Positions 41,675 to 50,363 of a stretch of DNA of 58,581 bases are shown here, in pieces (within the stretch, counting starts at the first letter, position 1; each line of letters begins with the position of its first letter). The notes beneath the pieces were generated by a model. It saw only the letters and a list, made by a program, of their open reading frames with translations, did no database searches and was not told where the DNA came from. Source of the DNA: a virus. The stretch spans positions 1-58,581 of the IMG/VR virus record IMGVR_UViG_3300004807_000026, one strand, 5' to 3'. Position numbers and translations under genes: made by a program.

Positions 41675-44080
41675 TTATTCTGCAGTTGCTGGTCGTGGAG
41701 GTGTAGCTACGTTCTGAACGTGTCCCGCTTGTGAAGGAATATTCATCGACATATCTTCCATCGGTGCTGCCTGTGGCTTGCTTGCCCTAGCATGATGCCC
41801 CCCGCCATGATGCGCTGCAGCAGGGACAACCTGTGGCATTGGTACCTTGGCGTGGCCTTGCGTAAGGTGACTGACAGCTTCCTGCAGTCCCTTCTTGAAC
41901 GGTGCCAGTTGCTGCTTCTTTGCGCCCTTCTGCTCGGCCTGCTGCAAGTGACCTTGGAAGTGCTGCAGTGCTTTTGTGAACGGTGCGACCATCTCGGGAG
42001 TCAATCCTCCGGGAGGAGCGTTTTGGATCACTGGGAACAACTTCTGAGCCATCGTCTGAATGTGAACCATGTCGTTATCCCTTGGGGAGATAGGTACTTC
42101 CTGACCCGCCAAGATGCTCTGGAGTTCCACAATCTGCTGACGTGTCGCCTCAATTGCCAGTGCCTCGACCTGATCCTTCGGAAGGATGAGTGCGTTAGCC
42201 TTAGCCTCACCTACCTTGTACGAGAGATCCATCTTCAGCATCTCGTCTTGATTCACGTTCGGGTTGCCCGAGTACCGCTGAACCACAAGATCAAACAATT
42301 GCTGATCGTTAGCCGTCGTATCCGGAAGCAACTCGCTTGCGGGACTATAAGCCATAAGGAGAATATCAGAAGGAGGTACATTCCTTTCCAGCATCTGAAG
42401 ACACGCATGGATAGCGTCTTCATCCAAGTGCTCGTGAACCTCAAAGGGAACCAAGAACTTAGGAAGATCCATGCCGCTACGGTCAAAGGCATCCACTACC
42501 TCGCGACGTGCCCAGATAGCCGAAGGCTCAACACTGCGAACCTGATCCAGCATGCCCTTCAAATCTGCTGCAGCCTTCACGTGCTCAGGGTGACAAATGC
42601 CTCGTTGCATCCGCTCAACACCCCTCGTGTACTGCTTGCTCCAGCGCATCAGGATACCCTGACGTAGTTGATTCTCAATCGCTGCGACCCTGTTAACTTC
42701 TGAAGCAGTCTGTCTCTGACCCTGCTTCTCTGTCACCGCACCGGGTAGAAACGTGCCAACCTGAATCTCAGCTAGACCACTTACGAACTGATCCAACTTC
42801 AGGAAGTCATCCACGTCCGCAGGCATCTGCTGCGGGATCACCTCGTAGCCTTCGGCAACGTAAGCAATAGGATGCATCACCGAAAGAGGTGCCGTATCAG
42901 GACGTGCATTTGGCCCGCGCTTCATTAGCAGCAGACCTTTAAGATACGTGTTGTCGATGACCAAGTTACGCGCCTTCTCAATGGCAACGTGTGTGTTGTA
43001 CAGATCTCGCCCGGCTCCGCGGCTTGACATCAGATTGCCAGCGCCAACCTCGACCGAGAACAAGGCAATTGCCTCGCTCATGTGATTGTAACGATCAAGC
43101 TGAGTACAGATCTCGTCGCCCGACTTGTCGTCAAACAAATACCGGGAGATCTTACCATGAGGCTCCCGAACTAAAATCTCCCCGAGCTCGACGTACTTGG
43201 CGTCGTTCTCATAGCTTGCTCCGTAGCTACCTTCCCGGATCCAGTCTTCGTACCTACGAGCATCGTCGTCGGCGTCCAATGTCCTGCCAGCAGGGATAGC
43301 AGCGTTGATGGAACGAACCAAGTTGTTGATGTGCCACCCAGCCAGTGCCGACATCTCGGGCTTCTCTAAGACAGGCAAGAGTTCGTAAATTTGATACCTA
43401 CGCTTGCGTCCCACAATAGGTGTTGCGTCTGTGTCCTGCGGCGTTTCGATACTGAAGAACGTGTAATCCTGACGCATGAACTCTGGCTTCCAGTCGCGAA
43501 GATCGTCCCACACCCATCCACAGAATCCAAAGCATGTATTCTCGTGAGTCGTTTGAGCTAGAAGATCATCGTGACCTTTCCATCCGCGGATACACTTTGT
43601 GATCTCTTCCCGGAATACCTTTGTCTTGTTCTCCGAGTCCGCTGACTCCAAGGGATACTTTGAAAAGGTAAGCGTCGGTGAATTCTCAATCACCTCGCGG
43701 AACGGAGGCTGAATCCTTGATACCATCGTCGAGAGGAACCCGGTAGGACGATTGCTCCTCCAATTCTGACCCATCGACTCCAACTTCTTCATGGAGTACG
43801 GGGGTTCGTTGTTCAGCTTCTTCTGGATGAGTTGATTCTTGCGATTCCTTTCCACGTTCTGCTGCTTCAACCTGCGGTAAGCACTGTGCGCTTGACGCGC
43901 ATCCTTGAACGTCCTGCGGACTTGAAGCGTGCGAGGATTGACCGTGTCGTTGGACGAATCGTCGGCACTGACAACGTCGAGATCTAAAATGCGAGGCTTG
44001 CTGTGCGGGTCAACAATTCTCGGTGCATGATCCGCGAAGCGATCAGTTACTTTTGGGTCTAGTGGATCGAAGTCGGCCAT
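41675..44080 (-). CDS. Portal protein
   Basis: An 801-residue protein, within the range for podovirus portals. It follows the terminase genes and precedes scaffold and capsid genes. Helical regions at the C-terminus (QQIVELQSILAGQE, HFQGHLQQAEQKGAKKQQ) and a Met/His/Gln/Pro tail are portal-like. The N-terminal 200 residues contain FSKYPLE and CFGFCGWVWDD, with the usual mix of alpha/beta. The assignment is by position and size. Confidence 0.75.
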   Translation of the reverse strand: MADFDPLDPKVTDRFADHAPRIVDPHSKPRILDLDVVSADDSSNDTVNPRTLQVRRTFKDARQAHSAYRRLKQQNVERNRKNQLIQKKLNNEPPYSMKKLESMGQNWRSNRPTGFLSTMVSRIQPPFREVIENSPTLTFSKYPLESADSENKTKVFREEITKCIRGWKGHDDLLAQTTHENTCFGFCGWVWDDLRDWKPEFMRQDYTFFSIETPQDTDATPIVGRKRRYQIYELLPVLEKPEMSALAGWHINNLVRSINAAIPAGRTLDADDDARRYEDWIREGSYGASYENDAKYVELGEILVREPHGKISRYLFDDKSGDEICTQLDRYNHMSEAIALFSVEVGAGNLMSSRGAGRDLYNTHVAIEKARNLVIDNTYLKGLLLMKRGPNARPDTAPLSVMHPIAYVAEGYEVIPQQMPADVDDFLKLDQFVSGLAEIQVGTFLPGAVTEKQGQRQTASEVNRVAAIENQLRQGILMRWSKQYTRGVERMQRGICHPEHVKAAADLKGMLDQVRSVEPSAIWARREVVDAFDRSGMDLPKFLVPFEVHEHLDEDAIHACLQMLERNVPPSDILLMAYSPASELLPDTTANDQQLFDLVVQRYSGNPNVNQDEMLKMDLSYKVGEAKANALILPKDQVEALAIEATRQQIVELQSILAGQEVPISPRDNDMVHIQTMAQKLFPVIQNAPPGGLTPEMVAPFTKALQHFQGHLQQAEQKGAKKQQLAPFKKGLQEAVSHLTQGHAKVPMPQVVPAAAHHGGGHHARASKPQAAPMEDMSMNIPSQAGHVQNVATPPRPATAE

Positions 44081-44084
44081 GTGC

Positions 44085-44648
44085 TTAGCGTTTTACCCAA
44101 CAGTGGTCAGGAAGGTTAGAAGTTGAGGACAGTGCGTCCTTCTCGATGAATACCGCGGTACGATTGTCGTGACGAAGCACGTGGCAACCTAAAATTCTTG
44201 GTGACGTAACCGTGTCCCGGGCTTGACGAACAGAAGCACACATGCGCTCGGTCGATACCACACAGGAAGAACATCCTCCCTTCCACTGCGCGTTGTTCGG
44301 GCAGCGGGCACAGATCCTTGCGCGAGATTCAGCCTCGTCGTCAGACACCAATGCAAACGGTTTGATCGACTGCTGCATGTTCTTAGCCCATGTCTGGATG
44401 TCATTCATCAACTGAGACCCAGCAGTAGGGTGATCAACACTCGTGATGCTCACCGTAACCTTGTCCACACCGTGGCAGAAGTGTGGGCTTCGTCCACATA
44501 GTTGACTGTTGATGTCACCAGTCACGTCTCCTACCGGGAGACCGTTCTCTGCACGGTACTTTTGCACGACGAGATAGAGATCGTCGAGTGTCGGAGCTTC
44601 CAACTTGACGTCACTTTGAAAAAAGTGCCACCCGCCGGGAGGAATCAT
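44085..44648 (-). CDS. Cys-rich protein between portal and terminase
   Basis: A 187-residue protein (from the ATG at 44648). IPPGGWHFFQSDVKL and YRAENGLPVGDVTGDINSQLC match a phage family I have seen beside large terminases. The C-terminal part holds ICARCPNNAQWKGGCSSC and later Cys, suggesting a zinc-binding fold. A GTG at 44669 (VAKPING) is an alternative start and keeps the conserved-looking NPVAKPING. Function unknown. Confidence 0.6.
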   Translation of the reverse strand: MIPPGGWHFFQSDVKLEAPTLDDLYLVVQKYRAENGLPVGDVTGDINSQLCGRSPHFCHGVDKVTVSITSVDHPTAGSQLMNDIQTWAKNMQQSIKPFALVSDDEAESRARICARCPNNAQWKGGCSSCVVSTERMCASVRQARDTVTSPRILGCHVLRHDNRTAVFIEKDALSSTSNLPDHCWVKR

Positions 44649-44715
44649 GCCGTTAATCGGTTTTGCCACAGGGTTCTGAAATAGTTTGTTGTGTAAGACT
44701 AAGCAAGTACTATTT

Positions 44716-46596
44716 TTACTCCGTAAAATCAACGTAATCCAACGTATCCACGATACTTTGCAGCTTTTTTTCCCGAATTCGGCGTTCCGGAGCCTTGTTT
44801 TCGACCATTTCAGCCGAAAATCCCGACCTCTGACGCATGAGGTAGACAAGTAATGAGAGAGAATCCAACGCGTCGGGAGATTTACTTCTTGTACGTTTAA
44901 CAAAGTCCGCCTTCGACTCCACACGAACCAGTCCCTTGCCCTTTTGCTTGTACCTTCTCGACGTTGCCTGCCTGATTAACTCCTCGTGCCTGAACCCCGG
45001 GGCGATCTTCAGGTATCCAAACTCAATGTACTTAGCCAGTCCGAACAAAAGTTCAGTCACAACCCCGCTATACAACTCATTAGCCTTCTGCGTGTCGTCT
45101 CCAAGCACCCGTGTCTCGGTTGCTGCCCACGAATAGTTCACACCCATGACCTCTTTGCCGAACAAACTACACAAACTGTCGTGGATACCGGATCCGTTAC
45201 CCGTCCTGTCCACGCACAACCAGTTCGGCCCGATACGCATCTGTTTGCAAAACCTGATAATTGCTGTGGACTGCTCCAGCGTTGCCTTCTTTGGGAACGT
45301 GATCTGTGAATCCAACTGCAGCACCGTCTTCGCCTTTGGAAACGACTGGAACTTGCCAGATAGATCGGTAAATCCATCCGACAATCCAAACCTACCGTAG
45401 CTGCAGACGACGCTGTCGTTGCCCTCTAGCGCCAAGTCAAATGCTGCCAGCGGCACGACCGGGCCAATGAACCGCACGACCCCGACCGAGTTGTTCATCA
45501 TCGCTGGCGTCATCACTGCCATTGCCATACCTTCCTCCGGGAACCACCCACGCGCCATCGTGTAGTACTCCGCTGTGTGCCCGCGGTTAGAATAACTCTG
45601 GAATCCCTCGAACGTCTGCAGCCCGGCGTACATCACCCGCTTCTCCATGACGTTCTCGCACTTGGACGCGTCGATCCTGAGCACGTGATACCCCTCGCGA
45701 CTGTCCCACTCGTAGTCGTCCTCGCAGTCCACTGAACCCCATCCGTTCTTTGGCTCGCACCGGACACCGAAATCAGACGTGCGATCCTTCGGGTTCGATG
45801 CTGCAAAGATCTTGATGTGCCCGCGGAACATGTCGTCGTCCATCGATGACGCGATGTTGTTGACGCCTTCCCACACTCCGCCCGGGATCTCTTCAGCCTC
45901 GTCCAAGATGACGCGGATCCTCGATAGGCGTCCGTACTTGGGGTGCGCCTTGCCGAACCGCGGTGACGGGTGGAATCCGCGCAGCGTGCCCGCGCCCGAC
46001 TCGCCCCGGGGGATCGCCACAAGGTGAATGCCCTGCTTGCTGTCCTCGTTCGCTTGAATGCTCGTGACCAATGCGTCCCCCTTCGGGAACTCTGGCTTGA
46101 CTAGCGCGGCCCGGTGAAAGTTCTTGATGTGCGCGTAGATGTTGCGCTCAGCGTGCTCCCGGGTCAGCGAGATCACCTTGATCGCCGTGTAGAACGGATC
46201 CCGGAGCCAGTCCAGATAGAACCACGCAGCCGCGTTGAACGACTTGCCCATCGCGCCCGCTCCCTGCACCAGTGTCTTGTCGTACCGGAACAGGCAGCGC
46301 CACGTGTCCTGTGCCGACCGGGGACGCCAGTCGTAGACGTCAGCGCCCCACTGGATCGTTGCCGCGGCCTCGAACTGATTCTTGTCGAGTAGGTGCTGGA
46401 CGAACTGCAATACGATTGCCTTGGCCTTGGGCAGCGTGATGACCGTGTTCTCGGGCTCCTTGGTCGCGTGCTGCAGGATGTACTTGGCCGCGTACAGGAT
46501 GCCCTTCTCCTCGTCCCGGTCAACCTGCTTACGGATCTCTGTCGCGAGCTTGAGCGCGTGCGAGATGTTACGCGCTGGCGTCGGGGTCTCGCTCAT
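44716..46596 (-). CDS. terL: Large terminase subunit (ATPase and nuclease)
   Basis: A 626-residue packaging motor. Walker A is GAGAMGKS (112-119), Walker B is VILDEAEE (229-236), and the C-terminal nuclease region carries CVDRTGNGSGIHD and PDALDSLSLLVY with conserved acidic residues. ATP hydrolysis drives DNA into the head; the nuclease cuts concatemers. It overlaps the small terminase gene by 29 nt, an unambiguous packaging pair. Confidence 0.92.
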   Translation of the reverse strand: MSETPTPARNISHALKLATEIRKQVDRDEEKGILYAAKYILQHATKEPENTVITLPKAKAIVLQFVQHLLDKNQFEAAATIQWGADVYDWRPRSAQDTWRCLFRYDKTLVQGAGAMGKSFNAAAWFYLDWLRDPFYTAIKVISLTREHAERNIYAHIKNFHRAALVKPEFPKGDALVTSIQANEDSKQGIHLVAIPRGESGAGTLRGFHPSPRFGKAHPKYGRLSRIRVILDEAEEIPGGVWEGVNNIASSMDDDMFRGHIKIFAASNPKDRTSDFGVRCEPKNGWGSVDCEDDYEWDSREGYHVLRIDASKCENVMEKRVMYAGLQTFEGFQSYSNRGHTAEYYTMARGWFPEEGMAMAVMTPAMMNNSVGVVRFIGPVVPLAAFDLALEGNDSVVCSYGRFGLSDGFTDLSGKFQSFPKAKTVLQLDSQITFPKKATLEQSTAIIRFCKQMRIGPNWLCVDRTGNGSGIHDSLCSLFGKEVMGVNYSWAATETRVLGDDTQKANELYSGVVTELLFGLAKYIEFGYLKIAPGFRHEELIRQATSRRYKQKGKGLVRVESKADFVKRTRSKSPDALDSLSLLVYLMRQRSGFSAEMVENKAPERRIREKKLQSIVDTLDYVDFTE

Positions 46597-47101
46597 GGGG
46601 TATCTCGACCTTGTCGTCGATGCTCAGGACATCCTCGGCGTCCGGGATCAGGACAGCGTCCATGACTCCCTCACCGTCGATCTCCTTGCTGTTGCGGTCG
46701 CGCACGGTGAACGTCAGGGACATGTTGGCGTCCTGAGAGATTTTGAGTCGGTCGTCCAGTTCGCCCGCGAGCTTGGCGTCGAGTTGGATGGCTGCGAGTT
46801 TATCGTAGACCTCCTCGACACCGTTGGCGCGGTTGATGACCTTGGTCGGCACGATGCCCTCTCCCATCTGCCGCAGGAGCTCGCGCTTCCGGGTGAGAGC
46901 CAGCACAGACCGGGACAGCACCTCTTCGCGGATCTCCGCGATGCGGGCGTTGATGTCAGGGCGCTTCGACAGCGTCGAGGCGTACCCGTCGGGGTTCTTA
47001 GCCTTCGGGTTGACCTTAGCGTAGGCAGCGGTCGCGCTGTCGCCTTGCTCGGCGATCAGGTGCGCGAACTTCTCGTGGGACGGGTTATTGAGTGCAGGCA
47101 T
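46568..47101 (-). CDS. terS: Small terminase subunit
   Basis: A 177-residue protein with the Terminase_2 pattern: HEKFAHLIAEQGDSATAAYAKV, then ASTLSKRPDINARIAEIREEVL. This N-terminal helix-turn-helix region binds the packaging site; the rest contains oligomerisation helices and an acidic tail. It lies just upstream of terL and overlaps it. Confidence 0.85.
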   Translation of the reverse strand: MPALNNPSHEKFAHLIAEQGDSATAAYAKVNPKAKNPDGYASTLSKRPDINARIAEIREEVLSRSVLALTRKRELLRQMGEGIVPTKVINRANGVEEVYDKLAAIQLDAKLAGELDDRLKISQDANMSLTFTVRDRNSKEIDGEGVMDAVLIPDAEDVLSIDDKVEIPHERDPDASA

Positions 47102-47139
47102 GGGTGTGCCGGGAGCGCCCCGGCAGGCGGGTCAGTCTA

Positions 47140-47445
47140 TCAGTTCTGACCGCTAGTCGTGTCCTTGCCAGTCGTGTAATTGCTGTGGCAGATAGGGGCG
47201 TTGGGGAAACGTCCGTAGGGATAGATGAATGCACCGTTAGCGTCGAAGTACAACTCGTACCGCTTGCTGTTGTTGTTGTGGTTTAGGAAGACGCCATTAG
47301 CCTCGGTGATAGCGTGGCAGACGAAGTTCTCCGGGAGAGGTACAACGGGCTTGCTGGTGGTGACCGTAGCCTGAGTCGTGCCGTGGTTCAGCGTGGACTG
47401 GGTGGGATAGGTGTTGCCTGCGATAAAAGACGTGCGTGTTGCCAT
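47140..47445 (-). CDS. Hypothetical protein before terS
   Basis: A 101-residue protein rich in Thr and Asn, with FVCHAITEANGVFLNHNNNSKRYELYFDANG. The ATG at 47445 is chosen. It may be a minor virion protein or regulatory factor; no domain is recognised. The 83-nt gap upstream is shared with the divergent HNH gene. Confidence 0.5.
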   Translation of the reverse strand: MATRTSFIAGNTYPTQSTLNHGTTQATVTTSKPVVPLPENFVCHAITEANGVFLNHNNNSKRYELYFDANGAFIYPYGRFPNAPICHSNYTTGKDTTSGQN

Positions 47446-47518
47446 ATGCCGGGATGATGGCGGAATGTGTAAGACGTTGCAAGTAAATTGTCGTTGAATA
47501 TGCACTGCATACCTGAAA

Positions 47519-47531
47519 CACTGAAGCAGTG
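47519..47531. repeat. CACTG-N3-CAGTG palindrome, copy 1
   Basis: CACTGAAGCAGTG, a 5-bp inverted repeat with a 3-nt spacer, overlapping the GTG start of the HNH gene. Similar palindromes lie at 48358-48370, 48904-48916 and 50513-50525, all in noncoding DNA. Could be operators or hairpins. Confidence 0.5.
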
Positions 47532-47972
47532 AACGCGAGACTCGACTGGTTAAAGAACCCGAAACATGCCGCGCTGCTGCAGGAGTCGAAGGATAAATCG
47601 ATCCGGTTGTATCAGGAGAGTCAGTTGAAGTACGCAGATAGACGCGAAAAGATTAACCGGAACTACAGGCAGCGTTACCCGGAACGCGTGTCGGAGTTCG
47701 CAGCGCGACGACGTGCCCGCCTACGGGGTCAGGCACCCAAACTGAGCCCGGATGACCGCGGGATCATTTCAACGATCAGGGAGACCGCTCAGCGCGTCGA
47801 GCGGTGTACTGGGATCCAGTTTGACGTTGACCACGTCATGCCGATTGCATTGGGCGGATTGCACGTCCCCGGCAATATGCGCGTCATGCCTGCGTACTGG
47901 AACCGAAAAAAGAACGCCAAACACCCAGAAGAATTTGCACAAATGCTTGATGCGTTGGGAGTTACACTCTAA
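47529..47972 (+). CDS. HNH endonuclease on the plus strand
   Basis: A 147-residue protein and the only convincing plus-strand gene. The C-terminal half holds FDVDHVMPIALGGLHVPGNMRVMPAYWNRKKNAKH, an HNH module with DH-x-x-P-x-x-x-GG and N-x-x-x-x-x-x-x-x-N spacing. The N-terminal half is basic and helical. The GTG start at 47529 lies in a CACTGAAGCAGTG palindrome. Orientation against all other genes suggests a mobile (homing) gene or a divergent early gene. Confidence 0.75.
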   Translation: MNARLDWLKNPKHAALLQESKDKSIRLYQESQLKYADRREKINRNYRQRYPERVSEFAARRRARLRGQAPKLSPDDRGIISTIRETAQRVERCTGIQFDVDHVMPIALGGLHVPGNMRVMPAYWNRKKNAKHPEEFAQMLDALGVTL

Positions 47973-48219
47973 TGACGACTGGACAGGTGCAGCATTATTT
48001 ATTTTTCTTCATTGTCTGATGTTATGGAATAAGTTGTTGATTTTAAGCGTGTTGACTTTGTAGGACATATCGGGATGTATAATTATTTGCTGTTAGATGG
48101 GTTTTTAATCTTGCATTGTAGCAGTGTAATTTGATACACTTAATAAAAAATACTTATATCGGGCAGCAGCGGGATACGAAGACCCTTGGTATAACCTATT
48201 GGGAGGTGTGCATGATATG

Positions 48220-48304
48220 CATGACTTGCATCATTCTTCAGCTATCTACGAAAAGGGGGTGTTTCTATATGGTTTGAAATATCATGCAAGTGATGCAAGT
48301 CATG
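48220..48304. repeat. 14-bp inverted repeat
   Basis: CATGACTTGCATCA (48220-48233) and TGATGCAAGTCATG (48291-48304) are perfect reverse complements about 57 nt apart. They flank the sequence that includes a long hairpin-free stretch. The TGCAT core is also found in the origin-like repeats further on. Confidence 0.6.
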
Positions 48305-48490
48305 TATCCCCCGGAAACCGCGGATCCCGGCTGCAGTGCGACACTGATACCCTGCGACACTGAAACAGTGCTACAGGGCAACCTCGACGCAGCGATGAGC
48401 GCCACAAGAGGTCGGTTAGTCTACAGAGACGAGGATTACGATAGAGACATTGTGAGACAACAGAGACAAAGTGTCTCTATTTCAGAGTAA
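48284..48490 (+). CDS. Weak plus-strand ORF
   Basis: A 68-residue frame with a charged C-terminus (RLVYRDEDYDRDIVRQQ). It overlaps the right arm of the inverted repeat and contains palindromes, so it may be chance. It could be a short gene following the HNH gene. Not recognised. Confidence 0.2.
   Translation: MQVMQVMYPPETADPGCSATLIPCDTETVLQGNLDAAMSATRGRLVYRDEDYDRDIVRQQRQSVSISE
48358..48370. repeat. CACTG-N3-CAGTG palindrome, copy 2
   Basis: CACTGAAACAGTG, preceded by a related partial copy (GCGACACTGATACCCTGCGACACTG). Second of four similar palindromes in the noncoding block. Confidence 0.45.
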
Positions 48491-48545
48491 AGCGGATTCC
48501 GGACACAGATCCTTGAACGACAAGGTTGAGCCTCACAGGGTAAAA

Positions 48546-48863
48546 CGCATGGACTTGCATGGACTGCAGGGGATGCAGGGGGAAGACGCTTGACCATCCA
48601 TGCAGCCGCGAGCCCGCACCAATACAGGCGCTAGGAGCCATCTGCATGGAGTGCATGGAGTATATCTATATATTGTATTTTAATTTTTTTTTTATTTAGA
48701 GCTCCGCGCCGTCCACCGCGCACCGCGCTCCGCCCCGCACGTCCCATACCCCTCCATGCACTCCATGCACTCCATGCAGAGACCACTTAACCTTGTAACC
48801 CTGAAGCACTTACACACTGCATGGGTGAATTCTGAGCCCGCATGGACTAAAACCCTCCATGCG
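48546..48863. other. Candidate replication origin with iterons
   Basis: Noncoding DNA with many 9-bp units. TGCATGGAG occurs twice in tandem at 48643-48660, and its reverse complement CTCCATGCA three times in tandem at 48752-48778. Single variants in both orientations lie at 48546, 48556, 48597, 48839 and 48855. Between the tandem groups is a 40-nt AT-rich tract (48661-48700, including a 10-T run) and a GC-rich stretch. Iterons in opposite orientations around an easily melted tract are typical of initiator-dependent origins. No initiator gene is recognised; the primase-helicase at 52-54 kb is nearby. Confidence 0.55.
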
Positions 48864-48885
48864 CTAACAACAAACAATATCAATG

Positions 48886-48922
48886 TAAAAAGAAAAACTG
48901 CTACACTGATTCAGTGCAGCAG
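48886..48922 (-). terminator. Intrinsic terminator with U-tract
   Basis: On the minus strand, CTGCT, CACTG, loop, CAGTG, AGCAG pair (arms 48912-48922 and 48898-48908, one unpaired base on each side), followed by TTTTTCTTTTT. It ends the early-gene cluster at 50.4-48.9 kb, 27 nt after the last stop. The core is a CACTG-ATT-CAGTG palindrome. Confidence 0.8.
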
Positions 48923-48948
48923 TTAAACTTTGACTTAATGTAGACTGG

Positions 48949-49158
48949 TTACTCGTCTACTTGATCCGGGTCGAACTTTTCGATAAGAAGTTCGATGAGT
49001 CGCTGCTTCTCTTGGTAGCAACTCAGCACCCTATCGTGCTTGCTCTTGGATACTTCGAGTTGCTCCTTAGCGAGCGTGAGTTCGTTTGTTAGCTCTTTAA
49101 GCCTAGCCCGGTGCTCGATGATTAGCTTGGTGATCTCGGGTGGTATTGTGTCTGACAT
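48949..49158 (-). CDS. Coiled-coil protein
   Basis: A 69-residue, strongly helical protein (ITKLIIEHRARLKELTNELTLAKEQLEVSK). Last gene before the U-tract terminator. The ATG at 49158 is chosen over the upstream one because the latter lies in the neighbouring gene. Function unknown. Confidence 0.65.
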   Translation of the reverse strand: MSDTIPPEITKLIIEHRARLKELTNELTLAKEQLEVSKSKHDRVLSCYQEKQRLIELLIEKFDPDQVDE

Positions 49159-49160
49159 AG

Positions 49161-49442
49161 TTATTCGGGTTGATCGAGCCAAGCGGGTTCCGGGCGCGGT
49201 TCGATGGGCTTGATGTTCTCCTGCTTGCGGAGCGCCTTGATGTTGTTGACGATCTCCCGGGCGCGTGTGGTGGAGATTCGTACCTGATCGAGACCGTGAG
49301 CGTCGGCGATCTTGAGGTTGGATCCGAGTGCTGCCTCGATTTCGAGAGCAATCTCCCGGTATTGTGCGAGGCGGGTGATGCGCTGGCTTTCGACTTTGTT
49401 TTCGGCGAGCGTCTCTTTGGCGATGAGTTCGTAGAGTGTCAT
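49161..49442 (-). CDS. Helical small protein
   Basis: A 93-residue protein with a helical N-terminal half and a C-terminal ISTTRAREIVNNIKALRKQE. The spacing HGLDQVRISTTRAREIVNNI could be a DNA-binding helix pair, but this is a guess. The leader ends in AAGTAACCACC before the ATG, without Shine-Dalgarno. Confidence 0.65.
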   Translation of the reverse strand: MTLYELIAKETLAENKVESQRITRLAQYREIALEIEAALGSNLKIADAHGLDQVRISTTRAREIVNNIKALRKQENIKPIEPRPEPAWLDQPE

Positions 49443-49447
49443 GGTGG

Positions 49448-49675
49448 TTACTTTTTTAGTGGTGGTGGTTCTAGGTTGTCCTCTGGGTTGAGTACCTGTG
49501 GGTACTCGTCATTCCAGTGAAAAGTGGTGACGCCCCAAGCGTTGGACTCGAAGTGCGCGGCGTGGTGGACGACTGCCTCGTGCTGCCCGAGTATCAGGCA
49601 GGCGAGGATGAGGAATACGATGCAGCCGAGAGTCCCGGCTACGAAGAACGCGAGGTTCAGTGACTTGTCTTTCAT
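49448..49675 (-). CDS. Single-pass membrane protein
   Basis: A 75-residue protein with one hydrophobic helix (LAFFVAGTLGCIVFLILACLIL) and a soluble C-terminus with Trp/His/Pro. The leader is CA-rich: AACCAAACCAAACCAAACACATACAACACCC. Unknown function; might act at the host membrane early in infection. Confidence 0.65.
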   Translation of the reverse strand: MKDKSLNLAFFVAGTLGCIVFLILACLILGQHEAVVHHAAHFESNAWGVTTFHWNDEYPQVLNPEDNLEPPPLKK

Positions 49676-49704
49676 GGGTGTTGTATGTGTTTGGTTTGGT
49701 TTGG

Positions 49705-49944
49705 TTATTTAGAAACGCAGGTTGGATTCCAAAATTCAGCATTCTGTTTTACAAAATGGCTTCTTGCTATGCGCTTTCCAAAACGCAAAGCCATCCATTT
49801 TTCCAATTCATATGGAGTGTCTTCGTAGTGGGTAATCGTTTCTCCGTTCCATCCGGATCCGATTTCGTATTCGCAACGAAACAAGTCTCCGATTCTATCA
49901 ACGGAAATACTCAATTCAGATGCGTGTGGCAGTTTTGTGTTCAT
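49705..49944 (-). CDS. Small protein of the early cluster
   Basis: A 79-residue mixed alpha/beta protein (ELSISVDRIGDLFRCEYEIGSGWNGE). It is the first gene behind promoter copy C. The leader is CA-rich (ACAACCAACCAACAAACACAC). No family recognised. Confidence 0.65.
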   Translation of the reverse strand: MNTKLPHASELSISVDRIGDLFRCEYEIGSGWNGETITHYEDTPYELEKWMALRFGKRIARSHFVKQNAEFWNPTCVSK

Positions 49945-49983
49945 GTGTGTTTGTTGGTTGGTTGTAGTTGACTGTCGAGATGA

Positions 49984-50025
49984 TTGATAACCTAAGCGGA
50001 GTTGGTTGTCTACAATTATTTTAAG
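49984..50025 (-). promoter_or_regulatory. Early promoter module, copy C
   Basis: TAGACA (50007-50012), 17-nt spacer, TATCAA (49984-49989), with the upstream AAAATAATTG shared with copy B and a G-poor leader downstream (GACAGTCAACTACAACC). It is adjacent to the stop of the 115-residue gene. Weaker than A/B alignment, but the same layout. Confidence 0.6.
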
Positions 50026-50363
50026 CCGAAAGAAACGAAGGGTGACTTGAATGCCCACTCGGTCTTGGAATAGGTCTGACGAGAACGGATCCAGCGGGAA
50101 CCGTACCACTCTTTGTTGACCCGGGACTGGCGCCACACGTAGGTCTGGATGAACCGGGAGAGGTGCGCCTTGAGTTGGTCGGAGGACTTGTTGAACCACC
50201 AGCGACGTGCCTCCGGGGAAAGGTTGCGCTCAGCCTCGAAGAATTCGGCGCGGAGTTGTTGCGTGGTCTCAGCGAGTCTGTCCTCGTGGTACGCGGTTTG
50301 GAGTGAGTGTTGGAGGCTCAGGAGGTGCTTGAGTTCCGCGACGTAAGTGTAGGTCTTGTTCAT
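50016..50363 (-). CDS. Basic helical protein, first gene behind promoter B
   Basis: A 115-residue protein with helical N-terminal segments (LKHLLSLQHSLQTAYHEDRLAET) and a basic, aromatic C-terminus (RRWWFNKSSDQLKAHLSRF, YVWRQSRVNKEWYGSRW). It could bind nucleic acid. The long CA-rich leader (ACCAACACCAAACACACCAAACACC) is the clearest example of this leader type. Confidence 0.7.
   Translation of the reverse strand: MNKTYTYVAELKHLLSLQHSLQTAYHEDRLAETTQQLRAEFFEAERNLSPEARRWWFNKSSDQLKAHLSRFIQTYVWRQSRVNKEWYGSRWIRSRQTYSKTEWAFKSPFVSFGLK

Noticed and set aside
47446-47528. Promoters for the head operon and for the divergent HNH gene
   Set aside because: Several partial -10-like boxes (TTACAC, TATGCA) exist but none has a convincing -35 at 16-18 nt, so I did not annotate them.
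48546-48863. CRISPR array
   Set aside because: Repeat units are only 9 bp, are directly adjacent or irregular and occur in both orientations; no spacers of regular length and no cas genes.
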